Below the pieces are notes generated by a model. The model was not told where the DNA came from and did no database searches. It worked only from the letters and a program-made list of their open reading frames with translations. From JBBIMP01 sp037444305 (GTDB taxonomy: Bacteria > Acidobacteriota > UBA6911): a DNA stretch of 64,000 nt. A program made the translations under genes and the position numbers. Where the stretch lies: contig JBBIMP010000013.1 in assembly GCA_037444305.1 (NCBI GenBank), forward strand, positions 62,001 to 126,000, read 5' to 3'. This document shows, piece after piece, positions 36,683-44,318 of the stretch (position 1 is the first letter of the stretch; every line of letters starts with the position of its first letter).

Positions 36683-38767
36683 TCAGTAGCTGTACGCGAG
36701 CGAGAAGGTCGCCAGGTGGCCCCGGTAGTCCTGCAGGCTCGCGCTTTTTTCGTTGTAGCCGAAATACTGCCAGTACGTCCGGAAGGCCAGCCCGAAGTGC
36801 AGCGGCACGTGCACGGACGCGTAAGGCTGGTGGTAGTTCAGCGGCAGGCTGCCGACGTTGTATATCCCGCGGTAGCCGAAATCCAGCCGCGAACCGCGGT
36901 AGATCCCGACGCCCAGGCTTCCGCCGACGGCGTGGCTCCGCTCGTCGAACAGCGAGCGGTCCAGCTCGAAAGTCAGCGGAATCAGGATCGAGATGTCGGA
37001 AAAGATGTTGGACCGCGAGTAGTCCACGCCCACGGTGAACCTTTCGCCGAGATCGTAGTTGACCCCGAAGGAGTAGTTCCGGTTGTGGGCGGTGAGGCCG
37101 ATGTCCTCCGCCGGGTTGCTGTTGCGCAGCAACGAGACGCGGCCGTTGGCGCTGAGGTTTTTCCACGGGGAAAAACGCCAGCTGAAGTTGAACCGGTCGT
37201 AGTCCAGCAGGTCGGTGCGGACGAAGGCCCGGTCCGGCCTGTTGTTCTCGTAGTCGAACGCCAGGTGGAGCCGGCGGTTCTTCCGGTAGTGGACGCCGAC
37301 GATCCCGGTGTGCTGCACCAGCTTCTCCCGGCGCAGGTCGGTGAACTGCTCCGTCACGTCCTCGAGCGTGGTGTCGATGAACGTGTACCGGTGCCCGCCG
37401 CGCGCGACGAAGCCGTAGCCCAGGTCGAGCTCCAGCTCGGCCTGGTTCCGGAACTGGTCGAGCGCGAACAGCGAGCCGGCAACCTTGGAGAGCTTCTGCT
37501 GCCCTGTGGCCCCGAACGGTCCCGCGAGGGAGCGGACGTTGACGAAGGTGGACGACAGGAGCGAGGCGCCGGTGATGTGATAGTGGCGGTGGTCCAGGTT
37601 GTTGAGGAACCGCAGCCGTGAGAACGGTGTGAAATCCGCCAGGTAGCTGCCCCGGTGGTTGGGCGACCGCAGGCGGCCGGAGAACTCGTCCAGCGAGGCG
37701 GCATAGATGAGCCGGTTTTCGAGCGAGACGATGTTCCCCTTGTCGACCTCGTTCAGTTCCGTGTCCGCGCGCGTCATCGAGTAGATGTAGCGCCCGGTCA
37801 GCCGGAGCTGGCGGAAAGGCGTGAACTTCGCCAGCACCCTGGAAACCGGCACACGGGACTGCTCATGGTAGCCGCGGTCGACGGAGTCGAGCACGATCGG
37901 CTGGCCGATAAAGGTGGTGGGATTGTTGCCCAGCCGGCTGCCGGCCAGCGACAGGCCGGTGTCGTTCCGCAGGAACCGGTAGCCCTGCTCCACGCTCAGG
38001 TTCAGGCGGGGCAGGTCGAACTCGAGGCCGCCCCGGTACTCGTCCGCCGAGTACTGCCAGAAAGTGTCCAGCAGGAACTCGTTGGCGGGGATGCTGTAGG
38101 TCGAAAATCCCGGCCCGAAGCCGGTGGTGCGTGAGAAGCCGATGAACGGCCGGACCTTCCGGTGCGGGATGAGCTTCAGGTCGAGGTCCACCGTCCGGTA
38201 GGTGACGCCGAGGCTGTGCTGCCCGAGCGTTTGGCCCGCGCCCAGCAGCGGATTGGCGTAGGTCGGGATGAAGTTGTAGTAGTTCAGGTTCCGGTAGGTC
38301 ACACGGAACTCGTACTGGTCCGCGCGGCTCATGTTGATCCGCAGCGTGTTGTAGGGATCTCCGCCCCAGCTGTCCATGGAGAAGTCGATCCGGTCGAAGG
38401 GGTACTGTCCCTTGCCGTAGGGCGCGCGCAGCGAAACCCGCGAACGGATCAGCTTCGGACCTTCCCCGAGGTTCACCATGCTGCGGTACATGCTGCCGTT
38501 GCCGGCGATGTCCGAGACCCAGCGGTAACCGACCTCGAGTTCCATCCGGCCGGTGTACTCGCCCATGGTGAAACCCTCGCCGGGCGCCGGGACGGTCTTG
38601 ACCTGCTCCGCCTTCTCCGCCGGTTTTTCGGCGGACGCGGCGGGCTTTTCCGTCTCCCCCGCGAGCAGCCCGGAGGAACCCGCGCCGAGCAGGAGAAGCA
38701 CGGTCAGTGCGAGGTGAAATGAGGTCCTTGCGAGTGCCGACTTAGGAAGAAGTGCCGTCATAGTCAT
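36683..38767 (-). CDS. MtrB/PioB-family outer-membrane porin of a cytochrome conduit
   Basis: This 694-residue protein has a signal peptide (LALTVLLLLGAG, LLAGETE), a short Glu/Ala/Lys-rich linker and a long beta-barrel region. Alternating aromatic/polar strands cover about residues 65-694 and the chain ends in an aromatic residue (AYSY), the outer-membrane assembly signal. MtrB-type porins hold a periplasmic decaheme cytochrome so electrons can cross the outer membrane. No cysteine is visible, so the CxxC of Shewanella MtrB is absent. AGGAGA precedes the ATG at 38767. It follows the DmsE-like and OmcA/MtrC-like genes in one operon. Confidence 0.87.
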   Translation of the reverse strand: MTMTALLPKSALARTSFHLALTVLLLLGAGSSGLLAGETEKPAASAEKPAEKAEQVKTVPAPGEGFTMGEYTGRMELEVGYRWVSDIAGNGSMYRSMVNLGEGPKLIRSRVSLRAPYGKGQYPFDRIDFSMDSWGGDPYNTLRINMSRADQYEFRVTYRNLNYYNFIPTYANPLLGAGQTLGQHSLGVTYRTVDLDLKLIPHRKVRPFIGFSRTTGFGPGFSTYSIPANEFLLDTFWQYSADEYRGGLEFDLPRLNLSVEQGYRFLRNDTGLSLAGSRLGNNPTTFIGQPIVLDSVDRGYHEQSRVPVSRVLAKFTPFRQLRLTGRYIYSMTRADTELNEVDKGNIVSLENRLIYAASLDEFSGRLRSPNHRGSYLADFTPFSRLRFLNNLDHRHYHITGASLLSSTFVNVRSLAGPFGATGQQKLSKVAGSLFALDQFRNQAELELDLGYGFVARGGHRYTFIDTTLEDVTEQFTDLRREKLVQHTGIVGVHYRKNRRLHLAFDYENNRPDRAFVRTDLLDYDRFNFSWRFSPWKNLSANGRVSLLRNSNPAEDIGLTAHNRNYSFGVNYDLGERFTVGVDYSRSNIFSDISILIPLTFELDRSLFDERSHAVGGSLGVGIYRGSRLDFGYRGIYNVGSLPLNYHQPYASVHVPLHFGLAFRTYWQYFGYNEKSASLQDYRGHLATFSLAYSY

Positions 38768-38788
38768 AGATTGTCTCCTGTCTCGGCA

Positions 38789-39727
38789 CTACCTTATGAA
38801 GATCCGGCTCGAATTCGAGCCGTGGATCGTCACGTGGCAGGTTGTGCAGTTCTGCCAGCGCGGCTGGCGCAGATCGTGAATGGACGGAGGCTGCGAGCCC
38901 AGGATGCCGGCGCTGGAGGTGTGGCACTCCAGGCACAGGCCCCCGACAGTGGACCGGACCAGCATCTTCGGGTTGTTGGACCCGTGCGGTTCGTGGCACG
39001 ACTGGCAGTTCCTGATTCTCAGAACGGCGTGTTCGTAGACGAAGGGCCCCTCCTTTTCGGAGTGGCAGTTCAGGCAGGGCTGGTCGCCGGAGAACCCGCT
39101 TCGCAGCTGCCGGACATCCGCGCTGCTGTGCGGCCGGTGGCAGTCGGTGCAGCGGATGGCGTTCTCGGTGACGCGGTGGCGGTAGGGCTTGGAGAAATCG
39201 GCCCGCCGCTCCGTGTGGCACTCGAGGCACAGGTCGTTGCTGGACTTCGTCAGCAGCCGGGTCATCATGGCCCCGGTGTGGACGCTGTGGCAGTCGGTGC
39301 AGTTCAGTCCCTGCCGGGCGTGCTTGCTGCCCCGGAAGTCACTCAGTTCGTGGTCCTTTTTGTGGCAGTCCAGGCACATCTGGTTGGCTTTGCCCGCCGA
39401 GTCGCCCTTGAAGGTGACGATCTTGTCCGTCTCTCCGCCGCTCGAGACGTGCTCCTCACCGGGGCCGTGGCAGGACTCGCAGGAGTTCTTGAGCTCGAAG
39501 TGCTTGCTGTTCTCGAGAACCCTGTGGGGATTGTTGGCGAATGCTTTTGCCAGGTCGTCGTGGCAGACGGCGCAATCTTCGTTGCTCACGCCCCCCGCCT
39601 GCGGGGCCCCACTCCTCTGGGAAGGATCGACGGCCGGCAGCCCCGGAAGGCTGCCGGCCGTCATTCCTGCGAGGGTGGCAGCCATGACCAGCAAGAGCGC
39701 GAGTTTGAGAGTTCGTGCTTTGGTCAT
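38789..39727 (-). CDS. DmsE/MtrA-family periplasmic decaheme cytochrome c
   Basis: This 312-residue protein has a signal peptide (LALLLVMAATLAGM) and ten CxxCH motifs: CAVCH, CESCH, CLDCH, CTDCH, CLECH, CTDCH, CLNCH, CQSCH, CLECH, CTTCH. The spacing and KHFELKNSCESCHGPGEEH-type sequences match the DmsE family, the MtrA-like inner wire that plugs the porin. It passes electrons from periplasmic donors to the outer cytochrome. The gene lies between the OmcA/MtrC-like gene and the porin gene with short spacers, so it is part of the same operon. The start at 39727 gives the signal peptide. Confidence 0.93.
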   Translation of the reverse strand: MTKARTLKLALLLVMAATLAGMTAGSLPGLPAVDPSQRSGAPQAGGVSNEDCAVCHDDLAKAFANNPHRVLENSKHFELKNSCESCHGPGEEHVSSGGETDKIVTFKGDSAGKANQMCLDCHKKDHELSDFRGSKHARQGLNCTDCHSVHTGAMMTRLLTKSSNDLCLECHTERRADFSKPYRHRVTENAIRCTDCHRPHSSADVRQLRSGFSGDQPCLNCHSEKEGPFVYEHAVLRIRNCQSCHEPHGSNNPKMLVRSTVGGLCLECHTSSAGILGSQPPSIHDLRQPRWQNCTTCHVTIHGSNSSRIFIR

Positions 39728-39738
39728 GGCGCCCTCGT

Positions 39739-41778
39739 TTATCTTGCGTGCACTTTGCTGACCGCTGCCGACGCCGTCTCCTTGTGGCAGACCGCGCAGG
39801 ACTCGCCGAAAGGCGCCGTGTTCAGGAACGCGTGCGCGAACGCCGCCAGCGAATCGTGGCACCCGGTGCAGGTTGCCGTGGTGGGAAGCGTCGGGTTCCA
39901 GCGGTGCCGCGGCGTGACCGACGGGGTCGCCGTCGAGGGCAGCGGAACCGTGTAGGCCGTCCCCGTGTGGCAGGCTGTGCAGTTGCGCAGGTCTCCCGGA
40001 TAGTGCACGTTGTTGTAGTTGTGCGCCACATTGCCGAAACCGTAGAGCGTGTAGTTGTCGTTGAGAGCGATCCCCCTGTGGATCCGGTGGGCGATGATCT
40101 TCATGTCGATGCTCTCGGCCGGGGCCTGCGCCGCAGGGCGCCGGGCCGTATCGGTCGTGGCAGGGTTGTGGCAGACGACGCAGAACTCCATTGTGTTGCG
40201 GTTCGTCCCGTGCAGCTGCAGCTTGTCGTGGCACTTGAGGCACTTGGCCAGATCGGTGGTCGTGCGCCGCGGCGTCACGGTGGTTCCGGTGACCGCGAAG
40301 TAGCGGGTCACGTTGTTCCCGGCGTCGCGCTGGGCGAATTCCTTCGTCGTGCCGCGGTTGAGCGTCTGGTTGATGAATCCCTGCATGGTCACGGAGTAGG
40401 TGCCCGTAGCCGTGGAGGGAATCGCGTTGGTGAAGGTGTAGGTGCCCACGCCGCCGGAATAGGGCGCTGCGATCATCGATTCGCTGACGTACCAGCGGTA
40501 ATCGGAGGTCGGACCCGCGAGTACGGCGCTGAACGAGCCGAACTGCGAAGGCGTCAGGATCTTACCGTCCTTGTCGGTGATCCTGAACGTCATCACCGGC
40601 CTCTGCCCCGGGGCGGTGTTGGTGATGCTCACGATCTCGAACCTCGGGTTCACGAGCTGCCTGGACTTGTAAGGGGGCGTGTGCGCGCCCTTGATCGTCG
40701 CGTCGTACTCGAACCCGCTCTCCGGCCAGTGACAGGCGGCGCAGAAGCGGTTGTCCACCTGCGGGCCGCCGCGGTGGTTGAGACCGCTCTTGAAGTTGAC
40801 GTCGTCGTGGCAGGAGCCGCAGGTTTCGGCCGTGGGGTTGAGCAGCCAGTTGTTCACCTGCGCGGCGTCCTTGTGGCAGGAGGTGCAGTTCCGGATGTCC
40901 ATCGGGTAGTGGACTTTGGAGTAATCGTGGATGCTCTGCTGGTTCCCAATGATGATGTAGGGCGTTCCCGCCCGCACGCTGGGCAGGTTGGCGCCCATGT
41001 GGATCTTGTGGGTAAGAACCTTCATGTCCTGGGTATGCCCGGTGTCGGGATCGATTGTCTGCGGGGTGTGGCAGAGAATGCAGACCTCGACATCCTTGCG
41101 CCCGGTGGTGCCGTGCAGCAGCAGCGGATCGTGGCAGGCATTGCAGGATGCGGTCTTGACGACCTCGCGGATCTTCGTCACCTGCCGGCCGTCCGGCACG
41201 AAATTCCAGATCCGGTTGACGTAGTACCGGCTGAGGCCGAATTCCGTCAGGTCGCGCCTGGACCAGATACCGATCGTGTGTGTGGCGGTGCGGTCGTAGT
41301 TTTCGGGGAGCGCCAGTGCGAAACGGTAATCGTAAGTGCCGTCCCCCCTGTCGGTGTAGGTCCCGTTGCTCTCGCCGGTGGCCTGGATGGCCGAGACCCT
41401 CGTGATGGGGCTGGTCTGCGTCCGGACATTGTAGGAGACATACTGCGTGGCATTCGCCGGGATGTAGGCGATCATGAAGTTGCTTGTCACCGAACCGGGC
41501 GTCAGATTGCCCAACCGATCCAGCGGCTGGCCCTTGTCGTCGGTAATTCGGAACGTAACTACCGGGCGGCGATCCGCCGGGAGGGTTACGTTCTGAATCA
41601 CCATGTTCAGGCCGGGGCGGATCCAGACCGCGTCCGCCGCCGAGAGGTAATACGCTCTCTGCAGCGCGTTGTAGACCTGGTTCGGATTATCCGCGATGGC
41701 GGCCAGCGCCGCCGCGGCCACGGAAAAGAAAACTAAGAACAGAAGAACAAATCTTGGGCTTTTTAGCCTCTCTTTCAT
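39739..41778 (-). CDS. OmcA/MtrC-family decaheme c-type cytochrome
   Basis: This 679-residue protein has a signal peptide (FVLLFLVFFSVAAAALA) and ten CxxCH motifs (CNACH, CILCH, CTSCH, CGSCH, CAACH, CLKCH, CVVCH, CTACH, CTGCH, CAVCH) in two pentaheme clusters. Beta-rich domains lie before and between them, as in the surface cytochromes that reduce metals. The signal lacks a lipobox cysteine, so it is not an evident lipoprotein, unlike characterised MtrC and OmcA. It would be the terminal reductase of the conduit. The first gene of the operon; a hairpin at its start places the ribosome site in the loop. Confidence 0.92.
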   Translation of the reverse strand: MKERLKSPRFVLLFLVFFSVAAAALAAIADNPNQVYNALQRAYYLSAADAVWIRPGLNMVIQNVTLPADRRPVVTFRITDDKGQPLDRLGNLTPGSVTSNFMIAYIPANATQYVSYNVRTQTSPITRVSAIQATGESNGTYTDRGDGTYDYRFALALPENYDRTATHTIGIWSRRDLTEFGLSRYYVNRIWNFVPDGRQVTKIREVVKTASCNACHDPLLLHGTTGRKDVEVCILCHTPQTIDPDTGHTQDMKVLTHKIHMGANLPSVRAGTPYIIIGNQQSIHDYSKVHYPMDIRNCTSCHKDAAQVNNWLLNPTAETCGSCHDDVNFKSGLNHRGGPQVDNRFCAACHWPESGFEYDATIKGAHTPPYKSRQLVNPRFEIVSITNTAPGQRPVMTFRITDKDGKILTPSQFGSFSAVLAGPTSDYRWYVSESMIAAPYSGGVGTYTFTNAIPSTATGTYSVTMQGFINQTLNRGTTKEFAQRDAGNNVTRYFAVTGTTVTPRRTTTDLAKCLKCHDKLQLHGTNRNTMEFCVVCHNPATTDTARRPAAQAPAESIDMKIIAHRIHRGIALNDNYTLYGFGNVAHNYNNVHYPGDLRNCTACHTGTAYTVPLPSTATPSVTPRHRWNPTLPTTATCTGCHDSLAAFAHAFLNTAPFGESCAVCHKETASAAVSKVHAR

Positions 41779-41795
41779 ACTAACCTCCCGTTAGT
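41779..41795 (-). promoter_or_regulatory. Hairpin holding the ribosome site of the OmcA/MtrC-like gene
   Basis: ACTAAC-GGGAG-GTTAGT forms a six-pair stem with the GGGAG ribosome site as its loop, immediately before the ATG. Translation could be modulated by this structure; the role is inferred. Confidence 0.4.
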
Positions 41796-41901
41796 CAACA
41801 GTAGCGGGCGACTTTACGTACGCCTGGAGCTAAGATCATCATTCATGCAAGCAAATACGAGGCCGCATCAAACCGATAGCGGCACATATTTCAAATTACT
41901 G

Positions 41902-41929
41902 AAAATATTGAACTTGTAAGAAGCGACAA
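41902..41929 (-). promoter_or_regulatory. Possible promoter of the cytochrome conduit operon
   Basis: On the minus strand TTGTCG (41929-41924) and TATTTT (41907-41902) are separated by 16 bases in an AT-rich patch. The resulting leader would be about 115 bases. Weak match. Confidence 0.35.
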
Positions 41930-42232
41930 TATGGACTGCGCTATTTCACCGTTCTTCCAAAACAGCCGGGTGGGGCATAAGACGCAACCATGGGTCTCGC
42001 CGGCCCAACGCCGGAAACGTCGGGCATTATCGTTTATAGTTGATGTTTCACCACAACAATTTGATTTTTTGCAGGCGGTGCCTGTCGTAAATATGCAGCC
42101 GGTCTGGGGCATAGCCGGAATGTACAGTGCGAAAAAAGCCCCGGAATGTGGCCCTAAGGCCTTGCCGGGTACCTCCTGCTATGGCCGATCGGGTATGATG
42201 GCTCAGCAATCTGACCTCGAAGGGAGCCGCGC

Positions 42233-43639
42233 ATGTCCAACACAAATATCTGTTGTCTTCCCGCCACCGAGCTTGCGTCTCGAATCCGCGCCGGGCAGTT
42301 GTCGGCCGAAGAGGTGGCCAGAGCCCTGCTCGACCGGATCTCGGACGCAAATCCCGCACTCAATGCCTATGTGACGATCTGCGAGGCCGAAGCGCTGGCG
42401 GCCGCCCGCGCGGCCGACGGCCGGTCCGCGCGGGGCGAACCGACCGGACGGTTGCACGGCGTCCCCTTCTCCGTGAAGGACCTGTTCCACACCCGCGGGC
42501 TGCGCACGACCTTCGGGTCGCGGGTCTTCGAGTCGTTCGAACCCGCGGACGATTCGCTGCCCGTGGCGCGGCTGCGCGCGGCCGGAGGCATCCTCCTCGG
42601 GAAGACCAACACTCCCGAAATGGGCTACAAGGCGACGACCGAAAACCCGCTGTTCGGCGCCACGCGCAATCCGTGGGCCCTGGACAGGACACCCGGGGGA
42701 TCCAGCGGGGGCGCGGCGGCCGCTGTGGCGTCGGGGATGTCGCCCCTCGCGCTCGGCTCGGACGGCGGGGGATCCATCCGGATCCCGGCCAGCTTTTGCG
42801 GCGTGTTCGGTTTCAAGCCGTCGTTCGGCCTGGTGCCCACATTCCCGGGCTTCACGGGCTGGCGGTCTCTGTACCACGCCGGACCGATTGCCCGCACCGT
42901 CGCCGATGCCGCGCTGATGATGGACGTGATGTCCGGGCCGGACGAACTGGACCGCGCCTCGGTGCCGTGCCCGGAGAGGGGCTTTTCGGGCTCACTGCAG
43001 AATCCGACCGCAAAACTGCGCGTGGGCTGCAGCCTCGATCTCGGATTTGCCCGCGTGGAAGACGCAGTGGCGCAGTGCGTGCAGAAATCTTTCCGTGCGA
43101 TTGGCGGGCTGGGCCATGCGGTGGACTCTGCGCCCCTCGACCTGGGCGCGGCGCCGCGGATGTTCCAGACGCTGATCCTCGCCGAGAACGCGGCCGCCTG
43201 CGCCGGGCTGCGCGAGCAGGACCGGGAGGCGATGGACCCGGCGCTGGTGAAGTTCGTGGAGATGGGAAGAAAAATCGGGACGGCCGAATACCTGGAGGCC
43301 ATGCGCGGGAGGGATGAACTCGCGGGCGGGCTGGCGGAATTTTTTTCGGCATTCGACCTGCTGGTGACGCCGTCGGTGGCGGTTTCGCCCTTCCGCATCG
43401 CCGAGGCGCCGCGCGAGATTGAGGGGACGAAGATCGATCCTCTGGGGTGGCTTCCGTTCACCTATCCGTTCAACCTCACGGGCAATCCGGCGGCAAGCGT
43501 CCCCTGTGGGTTTACCGCGGATGGGTTGCCGGTGGGCATGCAGGTCGTGGGGCGTCGGTATGCGGATGCGCAGGTTCTGGCTTTCTGCGCACAGTTCGAG
43601 CAGGCCTATCCCTGGGCGGACCAGAGACCGCAGTTGTAA
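42233..43639 (+). CDS. Amidase (amidase-signature family)
   Basis: This 468-residue amide hydrolase has the Ser-cisSer-Lys triad: lysine in FSVKDLF (about residue 83), serine in GGSSGGAAA and the nucleophile in GSDGGGSIRIPA. The FGFKPSFG segment and C-terminal GMQVVGRRY are family typical. It hydrolyses an amide bond; GatA-like and aliphatic or aryl amidases are not separable by eye, but absence of gatB/gatC nearby argues against GatA. AGGGAGCC precedes the ATG. Confidence 0.9.
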   Translation: MSNTNICCLPATELASRIRAGQLSAEEVARALLDRISDANPALNAYVTICEAEALAAARAADGRSARGEPTGRLHGVPFSVKDLFHTRGLRTTFGSRVFESFEPADDSLPVARLRAAGGILLGKTNTPEMGYKATTENPLFGATRNPWALDRTPGGSSGGAAAAVASGMSPLALGSDGGGSIRIPASFCGVFGFKPSFGLVPTFPGFTGWRSLYHAGPIARTVADAALMMDVMSGPDELDRASVPCPERGFSGSLQNPTAKLRVGCSLDLGFARVEDAVAQCVQKSFRAIGGLGHAVDSAPLDLGAAPRMFQTLILAENAAACAGLREQDREAMDPALVKFVEMGRKIGTAEYLEAMRGRDELAGGLAEFFSAFDLLVTPSVAVSPFRIAEAPREIEGTKIDPLGWLPFTYPFNLTGNPAASVPCGFTADGLPVGMQVVGRRYADAQVLAFCAQFEQAYPWADQRPQL

Positions 43640-43694
43640 AACGGTTCGGACACCGCTGGGAAACCGGGATGTAATTGTTGCGCCCCTGCCGGGT

Positions 43695-44312
43695 TCAATG
43701 GAGGTGGAGACTGTTCAACAGCGCCTGGAACTCCGGCTGGCGCTTCGCGACCGTCCGCTCCGGCCCGGTCAGCTTGAAGAACCACGGCCCGGCCGGCGTC
43801 TCGGCGACGGCTGCCAGCATCCGATATCCCGGCTTGGCCGCCACCTCTGCCAGCATCGGCCCGCTGGCCGACATGTAGGTGCCGGACACGTCGACCACGG
43901 TGACGTTGATGCCGTTGATCACAGCCCCGCTCGTCGTGGCCAAATCCGTGGCCGGGCCGCCGTCGGGCTTCGTGAACTGGCCGATCCACCGCTCGATGTT
44001 GTCCTGGACCGGGCCCCCCTCACCGGGGAAGTGATACACCACTAGCTCTGCGTCCTCTGTGTCTCCCTGCTCGCGCGGCAGCCGGTACTGCGCCTTGCGC
44101 ATCGAGGAGGAAACGGACTCCGCCGTCCATTCCGCCGGCGCCTCGAAATGCAGGCCGGGAGTGTCGTGCCCGCCGCCGGCGGGCGCGTGGGCCGCGGCGG
44201 GGGCCATTCCCGCGGGCGCTCCTTCCCCCTCCGGTTTCTTCCCGGAACAGGCGGCCAGCGAGAAGGTCAAAACCACAGCCAGGCCCAAACAAAACATCAA
44301 TCGGCACTTCAT
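43695..44312 (-). CDS. Lipoprotein of unknown function
   Basis: This 205-residue protein has a lipoprotein signal with lipidated cysteine at about residue 22 (FSLAACSG), an Ala/Gly/Pro-rich linker, and a compact domain containing FEAPAEWTAE, RKAQYRLPRE and NIERWIGQF. The pattern is that of an uncharacterised acidobacterial lipoprotein family. It follows leuS by six bases on the same strand, so the two may be co-transcribed. No function is suggested by motifs. Confidence 0.75.
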   Translation of the reverse strand: MKCRLMFCLGLAVVLTFSLAACSGKKPEGEGAPAGMAPAAAHAPAGGGHDTPGLHFEAPAEWTAESVSSSMRKAQYRLPREQGDTEDAELVVYHFPGEGGPVQDNIERWIGQFTKPDGGPATDLATTSGAVINGINVTVVDVSGTYMSASGPMLAEVAAKPGYRMLAAVAETPAGPWFFKLTGPERTVAKRQPEFQALLNSLHLH

Positions 44313-44318
44313 CTGTTG

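Larger units (their letters stand above)
41779..42232. other. Intergenic region between conduit operon and amidase
   Basis: This 454-base divergent region is AT-richer than its surroundings and holds no supported gene. It contains the hairpin and possible promoter of the cytochrome operon, a structured segment at about 41970-42030 on the plus strand (CCGGC-ccaac-GCCGG inside GACG/CGTC and ATAA/TTAT pairs), and a -10-like TATGAT at 42194-42199 for the amidase gene. Confidence 0.5.
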
